Origin: Ciona savignyi
Lineage: Eukaryota; Chordata; Ascidiacea; Phlebobranchia; Cionidae
NCBI GenBank assembly: GCA_000149265.1
Contig: CH003274.1
Location: 24,444-88,443, forward strand
DNA length: 64,000 nucleotides
Reading direction: 5' to 3'
Below, one piece after another: positions 13,701-28,700 of the stretch. The number at the start of each line of letters is the position of its first letter. The first letter of the stretch is position 1. The notes beneath the pieces were generated by a model. The model saw nothing but the letters and a program-made list of their open reading frames with translations, did no database searches and was not told where the DNA came from. Both the position numbers and the translations under genes were made by a program.

Positions 13701-16700
13701 AACGAGCTAATTAAAGTTTAGAAAATTTTGTCCCTGTTAAAATAAGATAATAAAAATGAGGACACATCCCAACTGCTCTGCGGCGGATAACCACACAAAA
13801 ATAGACCAAACCTCTAAAATGCCACGTTTGGTTAACGCAACCGATCCATACGTAACATGTAATTTAAAAACATATGTGGTAACGATCTAATTACAGTTTA
13901 TAAATGTTATCCCTGTAAAAAAAATTAAGGACCCGTACTAACTCGGTCTCGGATGTAACCCAACTATGTGTAGCAAATAACCCACCTCAAAACGGAACAT
14001 ACCTGCAAAAACGGAACATACCTCCAAAAATTAAACATACCCCCAAAATGGACCATACCCCCCAAAACGAACCATACCTCTAGAAATCCAACCGCTGTAA
14101 ATTCGTGGGTGACCAGCGGTGGGGGACGGGGCATCCCCTTAATCGTGTCCAGCACCTGCTCGACGTGGGTCAGGTTGCGGATATCAATCGTGAAAACGTG
14201 TGGTTCACCTGCGAAATGTCACGTCTGTTACGCGCAGCTTGCCTCGTATAAGCCTGATGGATGCGAAACGCATTTTGTGGGTTCGTGTTACACCTTTGGG
14301 CTAATGCACCGATGCATCAAATTTTAGTTCTTTTACCATTCAACCCTTTCCAACAAAGAACGGAATTATTCTGCCTAATCGCTACTATAGCGGTATGGCT
14401 TTAAAACGTCACCTAAAATCAATTATTTTGATCTTATTGTAAACAACGTTTTATTATGCTGTAAGTTCAATGCCTATAACAGAAGTCAGCAACCTTTTGC
14501 ACTTACGAGCCATTTCAACCGATATTTCACAAAATAAAATCACTGGGAGCCGCAAAACTATCAATATTTTCGCAATAAAAAGAAAACAACATTGTGTGAG
14601 ATAAAGATGCAAGTGTTCTTCTGTTTGTTTTACTTATGCATGGGTATTAAACTTAAAGCGCTCGCTACAGTCGCAATAAAATTAATAAGAGCCGCATCAA
14701 AATGATGAAAGAGCCGCAGGTTGCCAGTACCTGGCCTGTAGGCAATACTTTGTAATGAAAATGGCATTACATTTAAGGGTGATGTATATTTAAAAGTTAA
14801 ATATTATTATTGTTATTCAAACTTACCTATCATGGTCTCTGCGTACGGATTTTGCGATGTTAGTTTGCGGTTCGTTGGTTTCTTATCAGCAACTGGTCTT
14901 GGGTTCACGAATCGAGGGTTCAAATATACGACACCACTTGCTATAGCTTCGAGTGCAGCAGGACCGTCTACCGGGAACCCCAACCCCACATACACCCGCG
15001 CTTTGCGAAGCAACCGTCGAAATTCCTCCTGCCCCAAATTTCTATGGTTTATGACGTAGTCGGGGATGGATTCGTACATCTCGACGCCCTTGAAGGAGAA
15101 AAACAAGAAATCAATAGAAACGCATTAGAACACGGTGGTCGAATGGTTAGCGCGACGGATTGATATGCAGCATTACACAACCTACCTAGTACCCAGTCCA
15201 TTATGGGTTCGAAACTAAAACCGATAAAATACAACTCAATGAAAAGCACATTGGATATTTTCCACAATAAATCGGGCATAGCGAGTGCTGTGTAAAGGCA
15301 CAGACAGGTATAACACAGACAGGTATAAGGGTTACCATTAAAAACCAAACTAAAGCTATTTTTACATTTTTTGCCTGCTAAGTTTTGAACTTATAACTCA
15401 CCGTTTTTTTATATATAGAATTTGGTTTATAAATCGGTTATGTTAACAATTCGCTCACATATTAAAAGAAGCAAAAATGTGTGACTTATACGGGAATTTA
15501 TACTAAATACCAATTCTCATCACGATTTCATTATTAATTATTCGTCGTCTCCCAATTTTCTCCGTTAAATATTATCCGACAGAATGTCACACACAACAGC
15601 TTTCCGGGAAATACCTTTTTGTTTCGTACGTTGACGTACATAGTCGCATGCGTTTCGTTGAAATGCTGGTTCACAAGGTCGATGAATCGTAACTTGTTTC
15701 TTCCGTTCAAGACTGACGGTCGCTTTCCATAGAGCAACGCGATTTGCCTGAAATAATAACCAGTCAAGTACGGTCGTTTGGAAAGGTCGTGTGGCCAAAT
15801 GGTTAACGCGACCGATTCATATCCCAGGCCATATATGAAAACGGACTTGTGACGAGCCCAATATTGGATCGAAATTGAGCCGAGTAAAAAAAATACGGTC
15901 TTGTGGACGATTGGTTAACGCGACCAAAATCTATACCAATTTCTAGTTAAAAACGTTCCTATTGACCAACCAATCATGGTTTCGAAACTTAGCACGGTAA
16001 AAAATTAATAATAGTAAAGTCAAGTACGGTCGTGTGGTCGAATGGTTAACCCAGCCGATATATTTACTATTTATTTCTACAAAAAACGGTATTGGTGATA
16101 AGCCCATTATGAGTTTAAAACCTCGCTCGGTAAATAAATAATGAAGTCAAACTTTGCCAACGAAATAGCAGGCGGAGTTATAAAGCAATCAATTAAACGA
16201 TCGTATTTCACACGGATATAACTCAAAGGGGAAACTGGAAAACAGCGCCTAATAACATAATTGATTAAGTCTAGTGTTTTTGCTCTATTACTACAATAAT
16301 AAATGTTGGGGAGTATACTGTTATAGGATTGGACTTGACGATTGCTGTCAAGGTTAAAGTTAGTTTTCATCGCCTTAGTTCCCATTCCTTTTTACTTCTT
16401 TGTATTATCACTTTTTTATGTTTGTGTGTGCGATATACCACTTATTACAAGTATATACTACATATAATATACGCAACAACACATATTCAAATTTAGCGGT
16501 AAAGAATAAGATTCATGTTCTCTGCCTGTAAATGGGAAAATGCAAGATGGGTTTCCGAACGGGCAATCGTCATTTTAACCCGTGTCCACCGTTAGATTAT
16601 AGGCGCTAAAGTTTCGTGTTTGAGTTCAAACTTTCAAGACCGTAATTTTAGCAAGTGCCTTACTTCCCATCTTCTAATTCTTCATCTCCACTGCTGTTAT

Positions 16701-19700
16701 ACTTCTGCACCACGAACCCAAGAAACGAGTTGTCAGGTGAATGGGGAAAGTGGGTGAAGAATTGAGCCGGATCCAACCCTTTTCCTATCAGATATCAAAA
16801 TTTAAAGCTATGAATCAATCAACGCCACGAAATCAATAAAACATGCTTTTATACTTAGACCCGAAGATACATATATGCTATACTTGATTTTGTAAAATCG
16901 TCAATATGTCAGTTTTATAAGTTCAAATGCTTTAAACAGACTAGATATAACAAATAATTTAAACATAGATACAATACAACGCGAACAAGCATAGGATCCC
17001 GTGGTCCTTGGACGCTCAATCCAGAAGCTCCACCCAGTTAAAAAAAGACCAAAACACAGAAAGTTATATATATATAATATGGAATCAGTCTTCAATTTTC
17101 AGTGCAGGTTATACATCATTCCCACAAACACTCCATACGACTTATACAACCCGTACCTCCCCAAGACGTGCTTTGTATTTCCGGGTTAAAAAGTGGATGA
17201 TTGAATAGCGGATCTGTCCCGTAGACGTCTAGTACCCGCAATATACATCTGTAGTGGTACAAGGATCCGTGTAATGCTCGTATCTGTGGAATAAAGGGAC
17301 GCTGATAACCGTTCTATGCGATTTAGATGCGAATTGTGATGTGTAACCTTATAACATCCAGTAAACTATTGGGTTCTACCAAATTAAAGGAACGTGTGAA
17401 TCATATATATATATACAAACACTGTAGTAGCGCCGGTAACCCGATGGTGGGCGCGAGGTAAATTTGCGATTGCCCGTGTTAACTAATCGGCCATAACCGT
17501 GCAGACATGAGGTATTAAATGTATCGGTCGCGACATCGCAGTTACCACATGCACAGTGTATGACAGATTTAAAACGTTAAATGAACGTAGTACTACGTTA
17601 GGCGGATTGATGTTGCGTGTTGTTTCTCTCGTCATTTACGCTTTTAACGCCTACTGGTGTTGCACAATAAGATTGATCATCAGAACAAACCTGTTCCAGC
17701 CCAACGATGTCGGTGAACACAAGATCAGTCATTCTCGCCGGCCTACAGGTCTCCACATCTTGCCCGTATGGTAACATAACCTCCTTCAGTCGATCCGGGG
17801 ACCAGGAAAGCACAACTTCGTGCCCCAACGCGTGTAACGCCGACATGAGATCGGACCATTGCACCAACTCGCCCAACGGACCCCCTGCAAGCGCCGCTTC
17901 CCCGAAATTCAGCCCAAACTCGCGGGTTAACAACCCCATATGTAGCAGAATCCGAAGTCTAGTTCGACTGGTAACAGCGCCAGTGTTTCCAGGCAAAAAG
18001 TTATTGAGGTTACGTTGTTCAATTCGACTTGATAGGTTCTTAGCGGTTGTGATCCACTGGACTTCGTTCCTTTTCACGCGACCCAGGATCCATTCACAAA
18101 CCTAAACAGAACAATATTTAGTCAGAGTATTATACAAATGTCCGACAGATCAAGTGGTTAAGTGCGTCACCTTTCAACCGAAAGGTTGCAGGTACGAAAC
18201 TGGTCGCTAGCTAGTCGGTTGTGTCCTTGGGCAATGCACTTAATGGACATTGCATGAAGATTAATGGGTTCCACTAAATTGAGAGAACGTGTAAATCACA
18301 CACATCACACTGCAATAGCTCCGGTAACCCGACGGTGGGCGCGAGGTGATCTGACGATTGCTCCTGTGTTAACCCCCTTGGTTTCCCATTCACGGGGATA
18401 AACATGAACATCATATCCTATCCTAATACTTTGTTATTAAAATAAAACCGTTTGAGCATTAGATACGACCTTTGTGGATCGGTAATCTCAGTATCAGAAG
18501 CAAATACCAATCTTAGTACTCCAATAGAAAACGAAAACCCAGTATTTTAAGTTCGCGCCCATTCTTACCTTACCACACTCCCCTAACTTTTGCTGGAGAC
18601 TTAAAAAGTCAGTGGAGCACACAGCAGGGGCGATACTGGGCTGCACAACTTCGAATGGTGGGACATGTTGATCAAGGAATCCATCAGTTGGGAAAGCACA
18701 AACTCTCTCCACAAACACAAGATACATGAATATCGAACACGACGTTTCTGGGATGAGTTTATACAGTTTGATTAGCTTGGTGGGTTAGTACATCGCTTTT
18801 CAGTCGAAGGGTTCGAAACTGGTCGTCAGTTGTGGCCTTGGACAAGGCACTTTGCGGGCATTTACTGAACATGGCTTCTACCAAATTGAAGGAACGTGTG
18901 AATCATACACAACACACTGCAATAGCTCTGGTAACCCGACGGTGGGCGCGAGGTGAACTGACGCATTTTCCACAAAGTTCGGGCAACATCCGCTTGTCCA
19001 AGCACACACCCGATTAGCGAGCGGTTATTAAAACGTCTGTTGCCACAGACAGAATTGCAACGACACTTACGTTTATTTCAATGAATGGGTAAACGCAAGG
19101 GGTCATGTAGCCAAATGATCAACGCGACCGATACATATAGTATTTCTAAACCAAAACGTTTTACACACGTGCATCATGGGTTCGAAACTACGCCAAGTTG
19201 AACCAAATTAATGCCCTAAAAAAGCACCCACACAGCCCACCTCTTTCATTTTCGTTGATTCCGAAACTGGCAAAGCACTCATGGTTCTTCCAGTTTTCAC
19301 TGATCCATCTGTACCTCTTGATGCAATATCTTTCCCGTATCGAATGTGTCTCGTTACCGCAGTGTATTACTTCGCCCGTCACCATGTTTCGTACCTATAC
19401 TCAAATATTACAAGAATTTTATTGTTTTGCTAAATGCTATAATAAATCACCGCCCGTTTACGGTTAATACAAAAACTCTCTGCGTAAATCCCAACGCCCT
19501 TAGGGTGCGTTTTTATGATTCATAAAAAAACTTCGCTTTCCTGCGGTTTTAAACGCCTTTAGGGTGATTCAGTGGTTAAAAACCCTCCATATTTCAGTAG
19601 TTCTGTATTACAGCTTTTAAAACGTGGTCTCAATTTAATAGCAGAACACCAAACGACTCTTGGCGTATAATATGTCCCGCAAAAAACTCTTATGGTTGGT

Positions 19701-22700
19701 TTCGAATGCAGAACGTTTCAATGATCACTTGTAATTTAACTAAAACGCCGTCACAAGTTGTATTATACGGGTACGGCCATGTGCCCGAATGGTTAACACG
19801 GTGGATACATTTACCGATTCCTTACAAAAAGGGACTTGGAGACAAACCCATCATGGGTTTAAAACAAAGTACGATGTGTGGTGGAACGGCTCAATTCTTT
19901 CGTATTTATAGTGTTGAGTTTGAAGCATACGCATGTGCGAGTGGTTATACACGGAAAGCGACTGGTTATACACGGAAAATACCATGCGACATACCGCCTT
20001 TCTTTCACTGTTGTGATACTGCTTCAGCACGTTCTTATGGAGGTAGAGTAGAATGGTTGCCCAACAAAACACTGCAACCAACACCGCCTTTCTCATTCCG
20101 CACAACCCTTTGTACATTCTTCTACTGCGCATGCGCAAGAGACGACACCATGGATAGGCCATGCGTTTATGGCCGCTTGCATTGCGCCCAGGCCAATGGC
20201 AGCATATATACAGAATTATCGTTCTAGGAATGAATAAGATTATTATGTGCTTATAAGTACATTCATAAGTATAACTGTAATAATTATCTTAGAATATAAA
20301 TGCATGAATTTGTGTTATTCTTTGCAAAAAACTTAAATTAGTTCTTAAACTGTTTATTTTGAGACTTTTTACAAAGTTCTTTGTTCATTAGGCTGTAAAA
20401 TGAAATAATGCACTTTCTGAAGCGTAATGCACTACGTAATATTAAAGTCTTATGCTCATACTAACCTATAAACTACGTATTCTGCTACTATGATAATAAC
20501 TAAGTTAAATATAATATGTACAACTAATTTATCGCGTATCAGGATTGCCACCTATACAATCTAATAAGATGTTCAAAAATTCGTTTTTTTGACATCTGAC
20601 CGGCTTTATGAAACTAATTCGACAACTCCTAAGAACCGCTACCTCGTAAAATGGGCCTCGAGGCTAAAACGCGTTTTTCCTTTCTCAAACGCCCGCACCA
20701 GTCATAATAAACGAGTTGAGTGAAACTATTCATATTGCACTTAACGCGTGTTACCCGTACGTCTATTCAATTCGCACTAAATTGAATGTGCTGTCTTTGC
20801 GGTTTGCATGGTTTGACCGTAAGATAAGCTGCTTTTCGTTATTTTCGATACGGTAGCTGGTAGTGAATAGGTAAGTTTGCGTTTCGCCTTGTAGGAAGTG
20901 TAAGTGGAATTTCAATTTATTTTTTCGACATTTAGAATGAAATGACAGAATTTCTATTTTTAGCGCAATGTCCGCTCTATATCAGACTGCGCGTTGACGG
21001 AAGGTCACGCCTGCGGCTTTCTGGATTCCGGAGCGTCAAGCGATATTACTAATTACGAACGGCCGTGTGACCGAACGGTTCGTGATATACAACTAGATAA
21101 CCAAACGATCGCGGTTTCGAAACCAGGCCACAACCCATTTTAATACAGCTGTTCAAACTAAATCATGAGCACTGTTTAAATTATATATTTCCGGGTTTAA
21201 ACAAAGTTAAAATTCGTCATGTCTTTTTCGACTTAATTGTTGCATATGAGTCGGTGTTACTGATTTCCATTGGAAGCGTTATCACACGAGTTATTCCTCG
21301 TTAGATTACGTACGTCCACTGTATGGCCGAATGGTTAACGCGACCGATACATATACCGAAGTATATACAAAAAACGGTCTTAGAAAAAAATAAAAAAATG
21401 TTGATAAAACGGTCGCGTAACCGAATATTTAACTCGATCTCTTCGAATACAAATTTCTAAAAAAATGGCCTTAATGACAAGCCAACCGTGGGTTTAAAAC
21501 TTATAAATATAGCCCAGCATATATAAAAAAACAAAATTTTGACTGTTCTACATAGATCATAATAATGCACCAGGTGTCCTGTCTGATTAACCTCCCGATA
21601 TATTCCCGACCGCTTTGTAACTTTAACATGATTTAACCTGACGATTGCCCGTTTGTTACCGTCCCTTGTCTTTATCCTATTCACGGGTATAAACATGAAT
21701 ATCCCCTCTTATATCTTAACACTCAATATTTCCCAGGTTGCGAGATCCTATCCCACCTTTCCTCCACCGAATACGCCCAAGTAATCAAACTGATCCAACA
21801 CGCCATACTCAGCACCGATCTCGCTATTTATTTCAAGAAACGGGGAGAGTTTTTCAACATTTTGAGAAGCGAGAATGCCGATTGGAAAGGGAACGATTCG
21901 CACCGGGAATTATTGAGGTTTGGTTTTGATAAAATTTCGTTTCACTGCAAATTTTTAGTTTAACCAACCTTGGGATAATGTTTATAGTTTTGTACATGTA
22001 CTATTGGTTCCGGCGATCATGGATATCAGGTTCGATTCCCACCCTGACTAGAAAGCGTTCCTTGGTGTCTCAATATCTTTAATGTCTTCTTGATCAAATA
22101 ATCTTAAATATTAAACAATAACCAACCAACTTGTACGGCTGTGTGACAGAACGGTAAAAGCGACCGAAACATATAACGATTTTATAAAAAAAAAATATGG
22201 TTACGGTGATGGGCCCGTCATGAGTCCGAAACCCTGCCCGATAAAAATGCAATGACTTCGTTATGACGACCGTGGTGACAAGGTTTTCGTGTAATGTACC
22301 ATGTTAGGCATATTTTCCCCACTATATGAGAACCGTTAAGTGCCTTGCCCAAGGACACAACCAACTACAAAGCGACCAGTTTTAAACTTTTAACCTTTCG
22401 GTTGAAAGGCATCGCACTAAACCAACAGACTAACCGGCCAAACAACCGTTTGTAAATTTTAGCCAGATAAATCCTGCAAGGGAAGCTGTAAGTAAAAACC
22501 CAGGTAAACGAAGACATCTTTAGATTAACAGAATACTGCATGCCCGCCGTCGGGTTATGCCGTCATTGTATATTTGACGTCTATTCAAATTGGTCATGTG
22601 GTTGAATGGTTATCGTGACCAAATTAATACATCAATTTAAACACGGACCTAGTAAGAACAACATCACTGGTTCGAAACCTAACCTTGGTGAAATAATCAT

Positions 22701-25700
22701 CCACGACACTTTAAATCGACTAAATGGGCGTTATTTCAATGCGGAGAGACAACGGAACAGAAAGTAGCGAGGGTGGGAATCGAACCTGAACCCCATGATT
22801 GCTGTTTCCGGTACTTAGCTACTCAGCCACAATAGGATACCAAATCGGCGATAACTTTACTGTATAACCTATTCATCACTGTGTCCCATGGTTTGCAGAG
22901 TTAATGTTATAAACTTCATTTGTTTAACCACAAGGGGTGTCTAACACGTGACGTATTTAAAAATGGCGCGCAAAATTTAAATTCTTGAAGATAAGGGTAA
23001 TTCACAGTCCATTTTTGCTCTATTGTTTATTCACAATCCAACAAAAGAATTTCAACAATTACGACAAAATCCTTTTCAGAATTTATTGTATCGGTGTACA
23101 TACGACCTAACCAGGATTGGGTATTAATGTTTATCTCCGTGAATGGGAAAACTTAAGGAGCGTTAACACACTGGCAATCGTCGGATTATCTTGCATACAC
23201 AAAGTGTTTTGTGTAAGATTAAGACTTTCTTTTAATTTAGTACATTAAATAAGTACTTAGAGCCAGATTCGAACACGCAACTCTTCGGCTAAAAGACGGC
23301 GCACTTACCCACCAAGCTTATCGGTTAAAATGTTACCAAACGTGGGCAGGGAAATAAATTATAAAATAATACAAATGACACGTCAGCACATATAAGTTGG
23401 ACACCCCTTGTCTAGCTCATTAACTTAATTATTTACGCGATTTAAACCCTTGAACCACCACTGGCAGAACTACTGTTAAGTGAATAATTATTGCTGTGAT
23501 AATTTTGTACCTGCCTAACTCCAAAGTTAATCGTCCGCCATGGGCTTGGTAGACTTAATGCAGGTGAGGGTCTTGCTTTCACTAACTTTAAGCCTCTGTT
23601 GCGAACTAACCTGACCTATGCGGCCGCAGGAGTCTTGTTATAACTGGTTGCGATATCGCCGGCATCACCCGTCCGTGGAAAGTACAGAAAGAGGTAGTTG
23701 GTATCCGTGCATTGGTGACCGCAACCACATTAACACACCACCCCCACCCACATCATCATGCTAGTGTGAATGCGGCGCATTTGTGTTTCACCCTGCGTAA
23801 CGCGGCAGCTGACGCTACACGCATCTGCTGGAGCTATACTTGCGCAAACTCACAGGCAAAGTGAACTGTTTTGTAGCCGAATGGTTAACGCGGCCGATTT
23901 ATATACCGAATTTTATATTAAACACGGACTTAGATAGGAGCCTACTATGGGTTCGAACCTTATTCCCGTAAAAAAACGCTTACATGTCATTTTTATGTCC
24001 ATAAGGCGACTATTGCATTGCACCGGCTTTTTCCCCCACAAATCACAATGCTTGCGTTTCCACTTGCGCATTTTTGGCCTCACTCGCATTATGTCACGCC
24101 AACCACCAATTTCTGCGCTTTCAACCCTCACTTGGTGACCCCGACATTCTGAAGCTAACTGTTTTCTTGGGCACACAGGGGAATGGTAATGACCGGGACT
24201 GATGTATCGGCGATCACAAAGCCGTGGCACCTTGAATTCCAGGTACCCAGGGTTCGGTTTGAATGAGCCCTGCTCTTAAACTGCTGTTTTGTGCTTTCGG
24301 TTACCCTTACTACCCTCCATTAATTAACGAGTAATTGATGCGTCGAGTTTTTGATCAATAACGCGTAGGAATTGCACAGAGAATCATGTAATTCAGCAAA
24401 GCGAGACACACTGCACCAAATGCTTCCCACACACACTACCCATTGCATGTCATTTCACTGCATGTTGCTTGATCATATCTGTGTGTTGTTATAATAACTA
24501 TGCTTATAATAGCTAACTAAGCATCCCATCCATAGCCTGATTATGGTGGCTAATTTAATCAATTTGAAAAATCGTATTTAAGATCACAAATTTAATTATA
24601 AAGTAATTTTTGTTGTAAATATTTTTGTACCGCTGCTGACGCTTATGCAATGTGCGTGCGAAGAAGCATGAAGTTACTAACTGCGGTAGGCATTGAACCC
24701 AGCACCCTCATTTCCTTGAACGATCGTGTAACCGAACGGTTAGCGCGATCGATTCATATACAGAAATCAGTTTAAAAGCTGACCAAGTGACGATCCCATA
24801 ACCTTATGCTGCACACACACATGCGCGCGAGCCGACACATACTCTAGTACGGTCGTGTGGCCGAATGGTTGGCCGAAAAAAACGAATTATATAGCAAAAA
24901 AACTTTCTTAATAACGAGCCAATGGGTTCGAAAATTAGCCTAATTGGCGCTCACTATAATGAAGCAAACATCTATGCTGGCTGGCGCGCATGTGTGTGTG
25001 CAGCATTAAGAACTCGTAATGGGACCGTCACTTGGTCGGTTTTTAATCTGGATTTTGCATATAATTTTGTATATGTGAACCTGCCCAATCCTTGTGTGTG
25101 GAGCTGCCCAATGCCCGTCTACAAACGTCCACCACCAAGCTTAACTGGGCAAAATAAGCTAATATATTCATATACCAAGCACATTATACAAGCAAACTAG
25201 CAGGATTTGCCCGGGTCCTGAAGCTCAGTTTCGCCGCAGATCGCACAACTCGTGGCCGAGGAGTTTTTCGAGCAGGGCGACATTGAGAAAACGAAGTTAC
25301 ACCAGGAGCCGCCGGATATGATGAATAGAAAGCTCAAGCATAAATTGCCCAAGATGCAAATCGGTTTCATTGACAGTATTTGCTTGCCACTGTACGAGGT
25401 TAGTTACACGTTACACGTTATTTAAACGATACGTTACTCGTTAAACGATACGTTACACATTACACGTTGCACGTTAAGCTTAACGTTACACGTTAAACTA
25501 TTTTTTACACGTCATATGATACGTAACACGTTATACATTACTTTACACGTCATATCGTCACCCTCATAACAAAACTGCCAAAGTCATTTTTTCCAGTTTT
25601 GAGATAATCACAAAAAACTTTGCCAGTTTTTTATCAATGACGATTCGGCCACGATTTATAGTGTGCAGAGTTGACAATAGAAGCAAAATGCAAAACAATG

Positions 25701-28700
25701 CTTTTTACTCGTTTGTATTATGACGTCATAGCTACATAGGACTTAGGCATAAATACGGGTGACTTAGGCAAAATAACACGAAGTAAGAAAAATAAGTTTT
25801 ATTGTTAATTGGTTTTGTAACTTGTTAAGCTGGATTAGAATGAGGCAGACTATCAAAATAATGATGTGTACACAAGGGAAATACCATTTTCATTGATTGT
25901 AAATCGGTAAATTTGCGATATGTTAGAGGTTTAGGACCAGCGAACACTTGGATCCACTCGAATGGCTCCTGTGTGATCCTGATTCTTTGTGGCAGCACCT
26001 CCCAATCTGCTGAAAATTTTAACTTAAACCGTACAGTCCCGTTGGAATTGTATTCTAATGCCCTTAGATCATGTACTGTTGGATCTCCACATTTTTTCCC
26101 GGGTCTAATACTTTTCATGTAACATCCAGTAAGCTTCTTAAAATCATTGTGGAAAATTTGCTTGACGTTGTAAGGTGTTGGCCGAATTCTTGCACTTTGC
26201 ATTATAACAAAATAATCTCTGGGAGTATAAATATCACCTGCTATATTCCTCTCAATAGTGGAATGCATACTGTCTACCTCCATCTGGGTATGTCCCGCAA
26301 CTAGGTATTTTTGTGTAATTTTGACATTACACTTTCTTGCCAACTCTAAATATGCATTGGAAACTGTTAAATTGCGGTTTTGATATCCGCAACCGTCACT
26401 CCAAATAATAACTTCTTTTACCCCTGGCCTTTGCTGAATAATGCGCTCGAAAGTGTGTATACTGCAAAAAAGCAAACACCTCACTGCTAAGATCCCCTTC
26501 ATGCTCTTCCCATAAATAACAGAAGCCTTCTTTTGTTTGTAAATCATATAAAGTAAAGTTATGAACCTGTAACTTTGTTTTGTAATAAGCTGCGCTAGCC
26601 TTGGTTCTAGGACATAAAAGGACAGCCTGCATGTCCATAGTCCACACCATTTTTTCTTCATTGGCAGCTTTCTTGTCCTCCTCTTTTTCTTTCCGGGCCT
26701 CATCTTTTGCCAAAACGTGTGCTAGATATATCTCATTATCTAAGTTGCCAAGTTTCGCACTTACACATACATCACATTGATCCTTTCTTGGAATAAATAC
26801 TGAATAATTCTGCTGATGAAATATTTCATTGAACTTTGTGCCACCAACTGCTCTATTGCCTACTGTCTCTGCAGCTATCTGGTCACTCAATATGAAGTTT
26901 TGCAATTGTGGTGCCTGGATACAAAAATTTCTTGTTCTTGTATGTTGAAGAACTCCGGCAGTAGTGTGATGGTAGTGAAGGTAAGCCAGCCAACCACTGC
27001 TTAAGAAAGTCCAAGTCCTCCTTCTCCACATACGCCGTTTTGCCTGGGTAAAATAAATAATGGTAAGTGGTAATATAACATGGTGTTTTAGGGGGTAGCC
27101 TACTGTAGTATAAAAACAAATAAGTTTTATTTTGCAGAATAACCCAATACCATTATTTAATCACATGTTTAAGTTTGACAAATACTTGCCTTTGCGTGGT
27201 CGATAACACTTTTCTTGTGTGTACGTAGTGTCCTTGACTGTCGTCAACCAGAATTTGACAGTTCTTTGGGCAAGACCAAGAGTAGAAGCAAAAAATGGCA
27301 GGCAAACCTGCACAGATGTTCCATCCTCTAACTTCATCCTATAGACATAGGACGACTTTCTCCTTGAAATAGTGTCCAGAACTTTTATCTGTTTAATATT
27401 GACCTGGTAAAACATAAGTTCAGTTAGTCTATTTACAAAAGCAGTGCATCAGATAGGCATAATTATTATTTGTTTCAATTGTATTTATTTAATTTACTTT
27501 GGAAACCAAGGCTCGAACATATGCACGGCGTTCATCCCAGGATCCCATTTCAAAAAAGTTGTTGAAGATCCAGTTTCGCTGGTCTTCATTTATTGTTTGG
27601 CACTCTCTTAGTTGGGATTTTTTACAGAAATTGGATGTACATAGTGGCCCCATTTCTCTGGGTGGTTTTTCTACCCCTTTTCTGTTTTTATATGCTTTTC
27701 CCATCAGACGCCCTTTTATGCAGGTGTTATGGTTCCATGTGTCAGGTGCTGGACGCTTATTTCTCTTTAGCTTTACAGTTGCATCCTGAAAAGACATGAG
27801 TAAACACTTCACAAAGTTATTCTACACCTATATATCAACAGCGACAGAATAGAATATTAAATCATTCCGAACCATTGAAACATTCTTTGAACAAATAAAT
27901 AAAAAAAACCCGTAAACCCGAGAAATATATACTCACATTATCCATGCCATTAGTACCAGTACCACCATCACCATCATTATTAATGCCATGAAATTCTGAG
28001 TGGTCAGGCTCAGCCAGTTCAGGGGGAATGGATTCAACCTGAAGTTCATCATCATTACTATCTGTAAATGTTAAGGATAAGTTAATATGACTACCAGCAT
28101 TAGGTTTTAATAATCCCAGAATATTGAATCTGACTATATCAAATTGGCCTATGTAAATAATAACCTATGGGTCTACAGTAATAGAGTAGCAGCAGTAGCT
28201 AGCAAGTAGGCCTAATGTTTCACAAAGTATTTCTGAACTTACAACATGCAGGCCTAGTCATACCGGCCCTTACTGTAAACAGCATGCCATATACATACCG
28301 TATAGTCTAGTCCAACTATGGTATTCTATTTGTAAATGATCTAAGCCTACTTTAATACTAAATGGGTAATTATTGCAATCTACAAAGGGTCCAAAATCAC
28401 TTACCACTCGAATCTGATGTATCAAGTAACAAAAGAACTTGATCCACAGTCACAAGTTGATTTCTCCTTTTCGCCATTTTAAAAATCTCTCTGAGGCAGC
28501 TAATCAGACTACAACGCAGAAACTGCGCTTGCTTTATTTGTATTTTTACAACGATTCACGACAATTTGTTTTGATTTCTATTACTTCCTTAACTAAAATA
28601 AAACTAATGGTTCTCTGTTTTCTGGGACGTTTTTTCTAAATATAATTAAGTTAAATTGCCTATGTCACACTGCTGACATAGGCATATATGCAAAAAGTGT

